A stretch of DNA of 58,387 nucleotides from Gammaproteobacteria bacterium (GCA_028868515.1 JAGWUI010000017.1:1-58387), one strand, 5' to 3'. Positions 27,123 through 36,660 are shown, counted from the first letter of the stretch. Made by a program: numbers and translations. The notes: generated from the sequence alone by a model not told the origin.

Positions 27123-27310
27123 ATGAGGGTGGCAGAACGGAAGCGGGTTAGCAGACTGGTCACTCAAGCACCCAGCACGCGCAAAGGCGTCCCCCTCCCG
27201 TTCCACCGCAGAGGGGGAAGCAGAAAGGACGCACAAAAAAACGGCTTAAAGCGCCGTCTGTGCGCTGAGTGGCTCGGTCTGCTAAAACCGACTGGCAATG
27301 TGTGCCAGCA
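27123..27310. ncRNA. GC-rich, highly structured segment; candidate non-coding RNA
   Basis: The 757 bases from 26741 to 27497 contain no credible gene. The right part can fold into nested helices. An outer stem is TTAGCAGAC (27148-27156) with GTCTGCTAA (27277-27285). Inside it are GCGTCC-CCCTC (27187-27197) with GAGGG (27211-27215) and GGACGC (27227-27232), and ACGGC with GCCGT (27241-27257). CTGGCA with TGCCAG follows (27292-27308). An open frame crosses it, but its composition is dictated by the stems. A smaller hairpin, CCGCA/TGCGG, lies at 26846-26858. Strand and function are unknown. Confidence 0.4.
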
Positions 27311-27468
27311 TGGTAAGAATACAGTGGCAACGACTTTTTAGTCAATGCCGTACAATCTAAAGTTGATGGAAGAACCGAATAAAAGTACCAATGGTCATGG
27401 ATCGTCGGTTTATCATTTTGTCAGTCCAACCATAAATAACCAATAAAATAGTCAAATACCTCTATAAA

Positions 27469-27490
27469 ATATAGTAAATAACTACTATAT
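27469..27490. promoter_or_regulatory. Operator candidate upstream of the second hipA
   Basis: ATATAGTA (27469-27476) and TACTATAT (27483-27490) are perfect inverted arms with a 6-bp spacer. They end 7 bases before the ATG of the HipA-like gene. Binding here would block both transcription and ribosome access. The XRE protein encoded by the second gene is the likely ligand. Confidence 0.5.
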
Positions 27491-27497
27491 TAAGCAA

Positions 27498-28799
27498 ATG
27501 AATACTTATTGCACGATTCAGGTCTTTCAGAACCAGCAATGGCAATCCATTGCTACGGTCGAGTGTCAACAGCCCATTGAACAGGGTTGGCAGACAGCGA
27601 GTTCGGCTGCTTATCTTTTGGAATATGCCGTAGATCACTTGGATCAGCGTAATGCAGCCGCATTGTCATGGGCTTGTCCAGTTACACTGGATACGATCCA
27701 GAATCGAACTTGGCCTCCTTTTCTCATGGATTTACTGCCGCAAGGATTTGGTCGGCAAGAACTCCTCAAGCATTTAGGATTAACTATTCATGCAGAAGCC
27801 TCTGGAGACTGGCCTTTGTTATTGGCTGGTGCAGGAAATCCAATCGGTCATTTAAGGGTGCTTGAGGCGAGTGAATGGTTAAAAGCTCAATCTCAGGGTA
27901 CTCAAATCCAAGGGTTTACGCAGCAAGACATTATTGAGCGTAGTGAGTACTTTCTGGAAAATCTGGCACTTTATGGTGCGTTTATCACAGGGTCATCTGG
28001 GGTACAGGGGGAATGGCCCAAGCTGTTGTTGACTGAAGCGAAAGATGGTTTGTTTTATTTAGATCATGCTTTGCCTGATCATGAGGCTCACAAACACTGG
28101 TTGGTCAAATTCTATCGCGGACAAGATCCTCAACTGGCGAAGATATTTCAGCATGAAGCTGCATATATGCGCTTAGCCAAATTCTTGGGTCTACGCGTGC
28201 ATGGTGACTTGCATCTTACAGGTCGTGCACTATTTATCCCTCGATTTGATCGAAGTATCCATGCAAACGGTGTCGAACGACATGCACAGGAAAGTATTGC
28301 AGTGCTGTGTGGGCGTGCAGGATTTGGTGTAAGGATTAGTCATAACGAGATTTGTCGTACGTTGGCTCAAGCATGTACAGATCCTTTGACTGAAATCATT
28401 GAATACCTGAAACGGGATATCACGAACATTGCCTTAGGTAATAAAGATAATCATACGCGCAATACGGCTGTAACACGGAATTGGAACGGGCAAGTCAGCC
28501 TCACGCCCCTATTCGATTTTGCGCCAATGTGGCTACACCCTGATGGAATTGCTCGGGTTACACGTTGGGAAAAAGATGATATGGGTTCACCGCACTGGCT
28601 TTCTGTCATTCAGCAAATTGAAGATCTAACAGGTATTGCTGCTCAGCAATTAAAACACGCCTTAATTGATTGGTTACCCCAATTGCAACGCTTGATCAAT
28701 CAAATGGAGTTGGAGGAGATTAGTACGGAACTGATCGAACAATGTCGTCCAAGAATCCACGAGATCAATCGACAAATTGAAGAGATGAAACATGGATAA
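27498..28799 (+). CDS. HipA-family kinase (toxin-first arrangement)
   Basis: A 433-residue HipA-like protein, only distantly related to the one at 16725. It has an N-terminal HipA-N1-like domain (about 1-110) and a Gly-rich loop GSSGVQGEWPK (about 164-174). The ATP-site Lys is in WLVKFYR, followed by IPRFDR, the catalytic loop GNKDNHTRN (Asp317) and PLFDFAPM with the metal-binding Asp. All kinase residues are present. Unlike classical hipBA, the DNA-binding gene comes second and overlaps this gene's end by 8 bases. Substrate unknown. Confidence 0.8.
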   Translation: MNTYCTIQVFQNQQWQSIATVECQQPIEQGWQTASSAAYLLEYAVDHLDQRNAAALSWACPVTLDTIQNRTWPPFLMDLLPQGFGRQELLKHLGLTIHAEASGDWPLLLAGAGNPIGHLRVLEASEWLKAQSQGTQIQGFTQQDIIERSEYFLENLALYGAFITGSSGVQGEWPKLLLTEAKDGLFYLDHALPDHEAHKHWLVKFYRGQDPQLAKIFQHEAAYMRLAKFLGLRVHGDLHLTGRALFIPRFDRSIHANGVERHAQESIAVLCGRAGFGVRISHNEICRTLAQACTDPLTEIIEYLKRDITNIALGNKDNHTRNTAVTRNWNGQVSLTPLFDFAPMWLHPDGIARVTRWEKDDMGSPHWLSVIQQIEDLTGIAAQQLKHALIDWLPQLQRLINQMELEEISTELIEQCRPRIHEINRQIEEMKHG

Positions 28800-29079
28800 A
28801 CGTTTTACTCCGCTCACTCCTCATGAGCAATTGTTGAAACGTCAGCAGATGATTGATCAGCTTGTGGCAAATCCAGAATGGTCTGTTGATCAGGTTGTTC
28901 GTTTTATCCGTGCTGAGTTGCATTTAACATTGCCTGAGATGGCGAAGGTCTGCAAAGTCTCTAAGCAAACCTTGCAAAATATCGAACAAGGACAAGGCAA
29001 TCCGACTCTTGAGACAGTAGATAAAATTCTAAGGCCGTTTGGGTTTAGGATGGGGATGATGCGGATCAAAGTGGCATGA
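28792..29079 (+). CDS. XRE-family antitoxin partner of the HipA-like kinase
   Basis: A 95-residue protein with a C-terminal XRE helix-turn-helix (about 38-90), visible as LTLPEMAKVCKVSKQTLQNIEQG and NPTLETVDKILRPFG (parts given). The N-terminal 35 residues form a helical extension (EQLLKRQQMIDQLV). It overlaps the preceding hipA-like gene. It should repress the operon through the palindrome at 27469-27490 and neutralise the kinase. Confidence 0.75.
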   Translation: MDKRFTPLTPHEQLLKRQQMIDQLVANPEWSVDQVVRFIRAELHLTLPEMAKVCKVSKQTLQNIEQGQGNPTLETVDKILRPFGFRMGMMRIKVA

Positions 29080-29128
29080 ACGCTACAAAAATAAATAACA
29101 TCCACTCAAAAATCAACTATTTTTTTAT

Positions 29129-30199
29129 TTATGAATCAATACTTTCTTTGGATGATTGTTTTCGATAATCATTAGGCGACATATTAAACCAACGTTTGAA
29201 GGCTCGGCGGAAGTTTGCACTATCATGATAATTGAGTAGTGTTGCGATGGAATCAATCGACATATTTCTGTGACACAAAAAGTTAATGGCTTGTTGTGAA
29301 AGTATTTTATCTCTAATTTTTCTAAAGCTCATGCCTTCTTCTTTTAATCGCCTAGCCAATGTTCGTTTACAAATAAACAAGGCAGCAGCAGCATCCTCTT
29401 CACTGAGTTCACCCAATGGGTGAGATAACATCATTTTCTCAATTTGGTATCTGATACTATGCTCATGCGATTTTAATTGAGCAAGCATCGTTTCACATTG
29501 TCGCATTGCTACGACATAATTTTCTAAATCAGCTGAAGCGTTTGGTATCTTACAAATCGCTAAAGGTATGCTCATTTGCAAGTTGGGTGCGGAAAATGAA
29601 TATGATCCAGACAAATAGTCTGAGTAGCTATGGCTGTAGTTTGGCTGATCATGGATAAATTTTAAACTAGCCTCAACTACAGGTCGCCCTACAATAAATT
29701 CAGCGCATTCATTAAATATAACAGCACATGTCTCTGATAAGGCTCTAAGAATATCTGGATGCAAGTTTGTGTCAAAATTTATAGAGCATGTTACTGAAGA
29801 CTCATCTTCAAGCAGATTGATGCTCGCAAAATTTATACGTGTGGGCAAATAAGATTGAAATGCTTTCAAAGCTATATATAAGTTAGGACTACTATTGACT
29901 AAAAAACCCATGGCGCCATGAGTGGACGGTGTAAGTCGTCGGCCTAAACGCAGGCCAAAATCTGCATGACTAGATAAATTTAGTCCATTATGCAATATGT
30001 GTATTTGTTGTTGAGCTGTGAGGAGCGTGTCCTCTTGCATGAATTGTTTGCTACTTAATCCTGTAAATTTCAATAATTTAGGAATATCTCGAATTTGTAA
30101 TCCCAACTCTCGGCCAATGATGCGCGAGTAATTAGAGGGAATGCAAGCCTGAGCTGATTCTTCTAATTTAACCGCAATAGCATTTGCTGTTTCTATCAC
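29129..30199 (-). CDS. AraC-family regulator of the CYP153 operon
   Basis: A 356-residue regulator of the OruR/ArgR-like AraC subgroup. It has an N-terminal ligand-sensing domain of the arabinose_bd type (about 20-215, with HGAMGFLVNSSPNLYIAL) and a C-terminal HTH_18 domain ending in DSANFRRAFKRWFNMSPNDYR. It is a different subfamily from the AlkR-like protein at 5019. It is divergent from the ferredoxin-P450-reductase operon, with a 21-bp direct repeat in the gap. Regulators of this type control alkane hydroxylase genes in several Acinetobacter strains. The inducer is probably an alkane or its oxidation product (inferred). Confidence 0.8.
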   Translation of the reverse strand: MIETANAIAVKLEESAQACIPSNYSRIIGRELGLQIRDIPKLLKFTGLSSKQFMQEDTLLTAQQQIHILHNGLNLSSHADFGLRLGRRLTPSTHGAMGFLVNSSPNLYIALKAFQSYLPTRINFASINLLEDESSVTCSINFDTNLHPDILRALSETCAVIFNECAEFIVGRPVVEASLKFIHDQPNYSHSYSDYLSGSYSFSAPNLQMSIPLAICKIPNASADLENYVVAMRQCETMLAQLKSHEHSIRYQIEKMMLSHPLGELSEEDAAAALFICKRTLARRLKEEGMSFRKIRDKILSQQAINFLCHRNMSIDSIATLLNYHDSANFRRAFKRWFNMSPNDYRKQSSKESIDS

Positions 30200-30250
30200 T
30201 GTAAGCCCTCAAATACTTATTAAATCACCGCAAAATAGTTCCAATACATT

Positions 30251-30288
30251 ATTGTCTTTTTATGACCCTATATTGTCAATAAATGACC
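30251..30288. promoter_or_regulatory. AraC-type direct-repeat operator at the CYP153 operon
   Basis: ATTGTC-N5-ATGACC occurs twice in the same direction, at 30251-30267 and 30272-30288, offset by exactly 21 bp. A -10-like TAATAT follows at 30293-30298. The downstream copy thus overlaps the -35 region, as expected for activation by an AraC-family protein. This is a stronger repeat than the one at alkM. Confidence 0.7.
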
Positions 30289-30369
30289 TCTTTAATATTT
30301 TTCATCTCATTAGAATGCAATCATCAAGCGGTGTTTATACGTTATTTTATTTCTGATGGAATTAGTCCT

Positions 30370-30690
30370 ATGAGTAGTATTACGTTTTTAGAGCATGACG
30401 GTACAGAGCATATTGTGGCTATTGAAACCGACAAAAGTCTTATGCAAATTGCCATGAATAACGGTATACCTGGTATTGATGCTGATTGTGGTGGGGAATG
30501 TGCTTGCGGAACTTGTCATGTGATTATTGATAGTCGATGGATAGGTATTACAGGTCATCCTGAAGGTAATGAATTGCAAATGCTGGATATGACTCCTGAG
30601 CGTACTACAACATCACGTTTGTCCTGCTGTGTCAAAGTGACTGATGCGATGAACGGCATGGTGGTACACCTACCTGAATTTCAAATGTAA
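30370..30690 (+). CDS. [2Fe-2S] ferredoxin (putidaredoxin type)
   Basis: Started at the ATG at 30370, this is a 106-residue ferredoxin, the usual size. The cluster ligands are Cys40, Cys46, Cys49 (DCGGECACGTC) and Cys86 (LSCC), in the adrenodoxin/putidaredoxin spacing. An in-frame ATG at 30283 would add a non-homologous leader inside the operator, so it is rejected. It carries electrons from the reductase at 32259 to the P450 at 30729, with which it forms a three-gene operon. Confidence 0.9.
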   Translation: MSSITFLEHDGTEHIVAIETDKSLMQIAMNNGIPGIDADCGGECACGTCHVIIDSRWIGITGHPEGNELQMLDMTPERTTTSRLSCCVKVTDAMNGMVVHLPEFQM

Positions 30691-30728
30691 CTTTCTTCCT
30701 GATACTTTAAGAGATGGGGATACCTGAC

Positions 30729-32189
30729 ATGACTACAGTCGCAGATATTTTCGAGCACGTAACAAATACTGTTACTGATAAAATTGTTTCAAACCAACAA
30801 TTTCAAGTAGGTAAGCAGTTTTTACATGGTCAAATGACAAGATTTGTACCTTTACATACTCAAGTGAAAGGTATTCAGCTTGTACAAAAAGTCAAAAAGC
30901 ATGTATTTAATACGCAGGCGTTTCCAGCCTTTATTGAAAAACCCATCCCTGATGTAGCGACTATCGCGCTTGAAAATATTGACGTCAGTAACCCATTTTT
31001 GTACAAGCAAAAAAAATGGCAATCTTACTTTAAACGCTTACGTGATGAGGCACCTGTACATTACCAAGCAAATAGTCCATTTGGACCATTTTGGTCAGTG
31101 ACACGGTATGAAGACATTGTATTTGTCGACAAAAATCATGAGCTATTTTCTGCAGAACCAGTAATTGTTATTGGAAATACTCCTCCTGGTTTAGATGTTG
31201 AGATGTTTATTGCCATGGATCCCCCAAAGCATGACAAACAACGCCACGCAGTACAAGATGTTGTTGCACCCAAAAACCTTAAAGAATTAGAAGAGTTAAT
31301 CCGCACGCGTGTGCAAGATGTTTTGGACAAATTACCGACCAATAAGCCGTTTGATTGGGTATCAAACGTCTCTATAGAATTGACAGCACGCATGTTGGCA
31401 ACACTCTTAGATTTCCCGTATGAAAATCGTCATAACTTGGTTCTTTGGTCAGATATGCTTGCTGGAACAGCTGAAGGAACAGGAGGGATATTCACTGATA
31501 CCAATGAGATTTTTGATACTGCAGCAGATATGGCAAAGCAATTTTCTGAGCTGTGGCACAAGAAAGCGGCTCAAAAAGCTGCTGGCTTAGAAATGGGCTA
31601 CGATCTGATGAGTTTAATGTTGTCGAACGAGGCGACTAAGGATCTTATCTATCGCCCAATGGAGTTTATGGGTAATTTGGCACTTTTGATTGTGGGTGGC
31701 AATGACACCACGCGTAACTCGATGTCAGGTGGTGTATATGCCTTAAATTTGTTCCCCAATGAATTTACCAAACTGAAAAACAATCCTAGCCTCATTCCTA
31801 ACATGGTTTCAGAGATTATCCGCTGGCAAACCCCATTGGCTTATATGCGACGTATTGCTAAGCAAGATGTAGAACTAAATGGTCAAATCATCAAAAAAGG
31901 CGATAAAGTCGTGATGTGGTATGTCTCTGGGAATCGTGATGAGCGGTCTGTTGATCAGCCGGATGACTTTATCATCGACCGTAAAGGCGCACGCAATCAT
32001 TTATCTTTTGGCTTTGGTGTACATCGCTGCATGGGTAATCGTTTGGCTGAGATGCAGCTCCGCATTTTGTGGGAAGAATTACTTAAGCGTTTTGACAATA
32101 TTGAAGTTCTAGAAGAACCAGAAATTGTCCAATCCAACTTTGTCAGAGGCTACGCTAAAATGATGGTCAAATTAACATCAAAAGACTAA
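30729..32189 (+). CDS. CYP153-family cytochrome P450 alkane hydroxylase
   Basis: A 486-residue soluble P450 that inserts oxygen at the terminal carbon of medium-chain alkanes. The start MTTVADIFEHV at 30729 agrees with known Acinetobacter CYP153A proteins (GGGGA at about -9). Using the ATG at 30714 would add five residues. The I-helix oxygen-activation motif is in VGGNDTTRN. The ExxR motif is in SEIIRWQ, and the heme-binding loop FGFGVHRCMG places Cys at about residue 434. FVRGYAKMMVKL near the end is typical of CYP153. Its electron-transfer partners are encoded on each side. Confidence 0.95.
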   Translation: MTTVADIFEHVTNTVTDKIVSNQQFQVGKQFLHGQMTRFVPLHTQVKGIQLVQKVKKHVFNTQAFPAFIEKPIPDVATIALENIDVSNPFLYKQKKWQSYFKRLRDEAPVHYQANSPFGPFWSVTRYEDIVFVDKNHELFSAEPVIVIGNTPPGLDVEMFIAMDPPKHDKQRHAVQDVVAPKNLKELEELIRTRVQDVLDKLPTNKPFDWVSNVSIELTARMLATLLDFPYENRHNLVLWSDMLAGTAEGTGGIFTDTNEIFDTAADMAKQFSELWHKKAAQKAAGLEMGYDLMSLMLSNEATKDLIYRPMEFMGNLALLIVGGNDTTRNSMSGGVYALNLFPNEFTKLKNNPSLIPNMVSEIIRWQTPLAYMRRIAKQDVELNGQIIKKGDKVVMWYVSGNRDERSVDQPDDFIIDRKGARNHLSFGFGVHRCMGNRLAEMQLRILWEELLKRFDNIEVLEEPEIVQSNFVRGYAKMMVKLTSKD

Positions 32190-32258
32190 TCAGTAGACTA
32201 TCTACTTTTATCACAGATCAGTTCACTTTTAGCGACCCGAATAAAAAAGAGTATAGAT

Positions 32259-33476
32259 ATGAATAAGCGTACAGCAGTAATTATCGGTACGAGTCATGCT
32301 GCAGCTCAACTCACTATCAGCTTACGCCAGGAAGGTTGGGATGGCGATATAGTCATGATTGGCGATGAACCATTTTGGCCATATCATCGCCCTCCATTAT
32401 CAAAAACTTTCTTATCAGGGGATAAAAGCATAAATGATTTGCTGATTCGGCCTACTGCTTTATATGACAAACAAAATATACAATTTCGCCAAGGTCTAGT
32501 CACTGCAATAGATCGTAATCAAAAAAAATTAACACTACTTGATGGCAGCACACAGCACTATGACAAATTGGCATTGTGTACAGGTGCTAGGGCTAGAAAA
32601 ATCGATATACCTGGTAGCCAGCTATCAGGGGTGCATTATTTGCGTAACATTTCTGATGTACAAGGTATCCAAGCACATATAGGTACCGCCAAGAATGCGG
32701 TTATTATTGGTGGTGGATATATAGGCTTAGAAACCGCCGCATCATTAAAAAAACAAGGGATCTCCGTAGTTGTACTTGAAGTTGCTGACCGTATTTTGCA
32801 ACGTGTAACTGCACCAGAATTGTCTACATTTTATAGTCGTATACACACAGAGGAAGGAGTAAAGATTTATACAGGCGTTACGATCAAAGCTATCGTTGGT
32901 ACCACATGCGTGGAATCTGTCTCCTGTGGGCAAGGTATGACCTTCCCTGCAGATTTAGTCGTGATAGGTGTTGGTGTAATTCCTAACGTTGAATTAGCAA
33001 TTGCAGCTGATATAGAAGTGGATAACGGAATTATTGTAGATGATTATTGTCGTACTAATGACCCGAACATAGTCGCCGCTGGTGACTGTACTAATCATTT
33101 TAACGCACACTACAATCGCCGCATCCGTTTAGAGTCTGTCCCTAATGCAAGTGAACAAGCAAAAAGTGCTGCAGCAATGATATGTGGGATAGAAAAAGCC
33201 TACCACAGCTTACCATGGTTTTGGTCCGATCAATATGATCTAAGACTGCAAATTGCTGGACTAAGTCATGGTTATGACCATCTGATTATTCGAGGAAATA
33301 TACAAGAAGGACGCAGCTTCGCCGCGTTCTACTTGCAAAAAGGGCACCTGATTGCAGCTGATTGTGTGAATCGTCCGCAAGAATTTATGCTCAGTAAAAG
33401 AATTATTGAAAAAAAGTTAACTATTGATCCTTCACTACTCGCAAATGAGTTAATGCCAGTGAATTTACTTTTGTAG
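32259..33476 (+). CDS. Ferredoxin reductase (putidaredoxin-reductase type)
   Basis: A 405-residue FAD/NAD(P)H oxidoreductase. The FAD-binding start is VIIGTSHAAAQL, a variant of GxGxxG seen in putidaredoxin-reductase-like enzymes. The NADH-binding motif is VIIGGGYIGLE. A second FAD motif is in IVAAGDC, and a reductase C-terminal domain follows (about 320-405). It passes electrons from NAD(P)H to the ferredoxin for the P450. AAGAG lies about 8 bases before the ATG. It is the last gene of the alkane P450 operon. Confidence 0.9.
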   Translation: MNKRTAVIIGTSHAAAQLTISLRQEGWDGDIVMIGDEPFWPYHRPPLSKTFLSGDKSINDLLIRPTALYDKQNIQFRQGLVTAIDRNQKKLTLLDGSTQHYDKLALCTGARARKIDIPGSQLSGVHYLRNISDVQGIQAHIGTAKNAVIIGGGYIGLETAASLKKQGISVVVLEVADRILQRVTAPELSTFYSRIHTEEGVKIYTGVTIKAIVGTTCVESVSCGQGMTFPADLVVIGVGVIPNVELAIAADIEVDNGIIVDDYCRTNDPNIVAAGDCTNHFNAHYNRRIRLESVPNASEQAKSAAAMICGIEKAYHSLPWFWSDQYDLRLQIAGLSHGYDHLIIRGNIQEGRSFAAFYLQKGHLIAADCVNRPQEFMLSKRIIEKKLTIDPSLLANELMPVNLLL

Positions 33477-33565
33477 ATTTGATTCGACAAACGATTGCTC
33501 AAACGAGCAGATTGTGGGGCATGAGCCATGACTTATGTCCTTCTCCAATTACATTAAAATCCTTC

Positions 33566-33667
33566 TTATTTTTGCGGAGTAATAATCAATTTGCTGGTAT
33601 CAAAACCTTGGCGCTGAGCTTCAATAACGTACTGATTGTAGATTTCTGGTGCAATCTGCGGTGTAAG
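33566..33667 (-). pseudogene. C-terminal remnant of a lipocalin (blc) gene
   Basis: On the minus strand, 33 codons and a TAA read TPQIAPEIYNQYVIEAQRQG, then FDTSKLIITPQK. This aligns with the C-terminus of the intact lipocalin at 37848 (KPQINDSVYQSYIEEAKRQG, then YDIAKLRLTTQ). An in-frame stop precedes it and no start is present. It is therefore the tail of an older blc gene cut off by whatever lies to its right. The rest of the 33477-33832 gap holds nothing else I can support. Confidence 0.8.
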
Positions 33668-33832
33668 TCAGCTACGTTTTACAATTAAAGCAGTCGAGTA
33701 ATGATAAATAATCACCAAGATTCACATAAAATTCACTACCAAAAAATTATTATTTGATAGTAAAAGTCTACCAATATAAATTACTTTAAATTCAAAACTT
33801 AAAATTCGCTCAGAATACAGGTGTATAAATCA

Positions 33833-34435
33833 ATGGCCTTAGAATTTATTTCCAAATCAAAGTTACCAACAGCATTTGGTGATTTTGAAATAATAGCGTT
33901 TCAGGATCAAAGTACTGGCGAAGAGCATATTGCTCTTGTTAAAGGGATAAATACTATTTCTGAAAAACCTGTATTAGTAAGAATTCATTCGGAATGCCTA
34001 ACCGGTGATGCTTTCGGTTCGCTAAAATGCGATTGTGGACCACAACTACATTCAACCATGAAAATGATTAATGACGAAGGTCAAGGTGTGATTTTATATC
34101 TACGCCAAGAAGGTCGTGGCATAGGACTAACTAATAAAATTCGTGCATATGCACTCCAAGACCAAGGGCATGATACTCTTGAGGCAAATTTACTATTAAA
34201 CTTGCCTGCAGATGCTCGTAAATATGATATGTGCAAAATTATGTTGGATTATTTAAAAATAACAGATATATATATTATTACAAATAATCCTTTTAAAATT
34301 AAAGCACTGACAGATATTGGAATTAACGTAATTAAACGTATTCCTTTAAAAGTTGGGTTAAATATTTTTAACCTAAATTATCTCAAAACAAAGCAAAAGC
34401 GTATGTCGCATATGTATGAAAATAGCGACTTCTAA
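33833..34435 (+). CDS. ribA: GTP cyclohydrolase II
   Basis: A 200-residue RibA, which converts GTP to the first riboflavin precursor. The zinc-binding cysteines are in [18 protein letters not shown], followed by the catalytic [10 protein letters not shown] and the [10 protein letters not shown] region. Length and motifs are complete. The ATG at 33833 ([16 protein letters not shown]) is the family start, and an upstream GTG at 33821 is less likely. The gene is very AT-rich compared with the P450 operon. It is unusual beside trp genes, and a standard chromosomal ribA probably exists elsewhere (inferred). Confidence 0.9.
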   Translation: MALEFISKSKLPTAFGDFEIIAFQDQSTGEEHIALVKGINTISEKPVLVRIHSECLTGDAFGSLKCDCGPQLHSTMKMINDEGQGVILYLRQEGRGIGLTNKIRAYALQDQGHDTLEANLLLNLPADARKYDMCKIMLDYLKITDIYIITNNPFKIKALTDIGINVIKRIPLKVGLNIFNLNYLKTKQKRMSHMYENSDF

Positions 34436-34513
34436 TTTCAGTAGAAAATAAATTTTTTGAAACTACTTACTTGTAGTTAAAAATTTTATTTATTAAGTAA
34501 TATTATTTTTTGC

Positions 34514-34546
34514 GAATGATATTTTATAAAATAAAAAATATCATTC
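34514..34546. terminator. Bidirectional terminator between ribA and trpA
   Basis: GAATGATATTTT (34514-34525) and AAAATATCATTC (34535-34546) are perfect 12-bp inverted arms. They lie between two convergent genes in a strongly AT-rich spacer. Confidence 0.7.
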
Positions 34547-34565
34547 ATCACTTAAGATCTACAAG

Positions 34566-35351
34566 TTAATTATTCTGTCTAAGTATCTGCGAAAATTTTT
34601 TAACTTTATCTAAAGTCTCTGTAATACCAAATTTAAATAAAGTATCCACAAGTGCAGAGCCTATAACAATTAAATCTACTTTATTTGCTAGAAATTTAAC
34701 ATGAGATTCATTTTTAAGTCCAAAGCCAATTGCAATTGGTATTTTAAAAATTGGTTTAATTTCAACAATCTTTTTCTCAAGATTAACGAGGTTTAAGTTA
34801 CCACCTGTTAAGCCATTTTCTGCAACATGATATAAAAAACCAGTCGCACGTTCAGAAATTTGTTCTAGCCTCTCTATAGGAGTGTTAGGAGCTGTCATCG
34901 CAATCAAATGCATATTTTTTTCATTTAATTGCAACTCTAATTTTTTTCGGTACCCATGAGGAGCATCTAATATTAACATTCCATCAATCAAACCCTCTGT
35001 TCCAGCAATAAGTTTTTCAAAACCATATTGCATCACTGGATTTAAATAAGTCATGAAGATTATTGGTGTATCGGGATCATTCATTCTGATAATTTTGACT
35101 AATTCGATCGTTCGAGATAAGGTTTGACCCGCACTAATAGCTCGGATATGAGCTGATTGGATAATTTCCCCATCAGCCACAGGATCAGAAAACGGAACTC
35201 CAACTTCAATAATATCAGCACCAGCTTGTCCTAATTGACTTAAAAGATGGCAACTATCTTCAAAGTTAGGATCTCCAGCTGTAAAATAACAGACGAGGCC
35301 GCTTCGATTTTCTAATTTCAATTGCTCTATTTTTAAATCTAAACGATTCAT
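34566..35351 (-). CDS. trpA: Tryptophan synthase alpha chain
   Basis: A 261-residue TIM-barrel protein that cleaves indole-3-glycerol phosphate to indole. The catalytic Glu and Asp are in [15 protein letters not shown]. The phosphate-binding GFGLKNE and the final VIGSALVD are also in place. The start overlaps the trpB stop by 4 bases (TrpBA coupling). No other trp biosynthesis genes are nearby. The gene is as AT-rich as trpB, trpI and ribA around it, suggesting common foreign origin. Confidence 0.93.
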   Translation of the reverse strand: MNRLDLKIEQLKLENRSGLVCYFTAGDPNFEDSCHLLSQLGQAGADIIEVGVPFSDPVADGEIIQSAHIRAISAGQTLSRTIELVKIIRMNDPDTPIIFMTYLNPVMQYGFEKLIAGTEGLIDGMLILDAPHGYRKKLELQLNEKNMHLIAMTAPNTPIERLEQISERATGFLYHVAENGLTGGNLNLVNLEKKIVEIKPIFKIPIAIGFGLKNESHVKFLANKVDLIVIGSALVDTLFKFGITETLDKVKKFSQILRQNN

Positions 35352-36562
35352 TCTGTTACTCCAGATAGATATTTTTTGACAGTGTTTAAGTCTTTATCAC
35401 CTCTACCACTTAAATTCACGATTATTGTTTGTTCCGAATGCATTTCTTTAGCAAGTTTAATGGCGTATGCGACAGCATGAGAGCTTTCAAGCGCTGGAAT
35501 AATTCCTTCTTCTTTAGTCAAAATTTCGAACGCACGAATTGCATCATCATCAGTAACAGCTGCATAAGTCACGCGACCTGTTTCAAATAAGATACCGTGC
35601 TCAGGGCCAATCCCAGGATAATCAAGACCTGCTGATATAGAGTGTCCTTCTAAAATTTGCCCATCAGAATCCTGTAATAAATAAGTTAAATTTCCATGCA
35701 ACACACCGACACGACCTTTAGAAATAGAAGCAGCATGTTCGCCATTATTCGTTCCTTTCCCCCCAGCTTCAATTCCAAACATTCTGACATTAAGGTCTTT
35801 TAGAAAGGGATACATAAGTCCTAATGAATTTGATCCCCCGCCTACACACGCAACTAAGGCATCAGGTAGTTTATTTTCTTTAAGCAGGATTTGGTTCCTT
35901 GCTTCTATACCAATAACTTTCTGAAACTCTCTAACCATAGTTGGATATGGATGAGGACCTGCACCAGTACCTAGCAGGTAGTAGGTCGTATCTACATTAC
36001 TGATCCAATCACGTAATGCTTCATTCATTGCATCTTTCAAAGTCCCTCGACCTTTTTCAACACTTTTGACCTTTGCTCCTAGAAATTTCATTCGTTCAAC
36101 GTTTAATTGCTGCCGATGAATATCTTTTTTTCCCATATAAATCGTACATTCGATCTTAAAAAGCGCGCAAACAGTTGCTGTTGCAACACCATGCTGTCCA
36201 GCTCCAGTTTCAGCGATTATTCGCTTTTTACCCATAAATTTGGCCAGTAAAATCTGTCCAACACAATTATTGATCTTATGCGCACCTGTGTGGTTCAAAT
36301 CTTCACGTTTAAGATATATTTTAGCGCCGCCAGCATAGGCTGATAGATTTTTTGCAAAAAAAAGAGGACTAGGACGACCAACAAAGTTAGTTAAAATATC
36401 TCGATACTCATCCCAGAATTCAGTTTTATTGCGAACTGTATTAAATATTTGATCTAATTCTAACAGTGCTGGCATTAAACTTTCTGGCATGTAGCATCCA
36501 CCGAACTTACCAAAAAATCCTTTTTTATCAGGTCCATTTCCGGTATAGGCTTGTGTCATTTT
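35348..36562 (-). CDS. trpB: Tryptophan synthase beta chain
   Basis: A 404-residue PLP enzyme that joins indole and serine to give tryptophan. The PLP Lys is in [11 protein letters not shown]. The phosphate-binding loop is in [11 protein letters not shown], and the C-terminal LSGRGDKD is typical. The ATG at 36562 ([20 protein letters not shown]) has AAGAGAT upstream and is chosen over 36595. It is divergent from a LysR gene, as in the Pseudomonas trpI-trpBA arrangement, where TrpI activates trpBA with indole-3-glycerol phosphate. Confidence 0.94.
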   Translation of the reverse strand, partial: KMTQAYTGNGPDKKGFFGKFGGCYMPESLMPALLELDQIFNTVRNKTEFWDEYRDILTNFVGRPSPLFFAKNLSAYAGGAKIYLKREDLNHTGAHKINNCVGQILLAKFMGKKRIIAETGAGQHGVATATVCALFKIECTIYMGKKDIHRQQLNVERMKFLGAKVKSVEKGRGTLKDAMNEALRDWISNVDTTYYLLGTGAGPHPYPTMVREFQKVIGIEARNQILLKENKLPDALVACVGGGSNSLGLMYPFLKDLNVRMFGIEAGGKGTNNGEHAASISKGRVGVLHGNLTYLLQDSDGQILEGHSISAGLDYPGIGPEHGILFETGRVTYAAVTDDDAIRAFEILTKEEGIIPALESSHAVAYAIKLAKEMHSEQTIIVNLSGRGDKDLNTVKKYLSGVTE

Positions 36563-36660
36563 ATATCTCTTAAGTTTAAAAACTTGTTTAATCATAAAAG
36601 AATTCCATTTTTCTTGTAATTGATATATTTTAAACTCCTACTGTTAGAAAATTTTACAAC

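Noticed and set aside
27123-27341. A 72-codon plus-strand open frame in the GC-rich segment
   Set aside because: Its composition follows from the stems it crosses, and no ribosome-binding site or known family was seen. It is kept only as part of the structured segment.
30283-30369. Longer start of the ferredoxin
   Set aside because: It overlaps the regulator's direct-repeat site and adds a non-homologous leader.
33479-33688. Plus-strand 69-codon open frame after the reductase gene
   Set aside because: It is the antisense of the lipocalin remnant on the minus strand.
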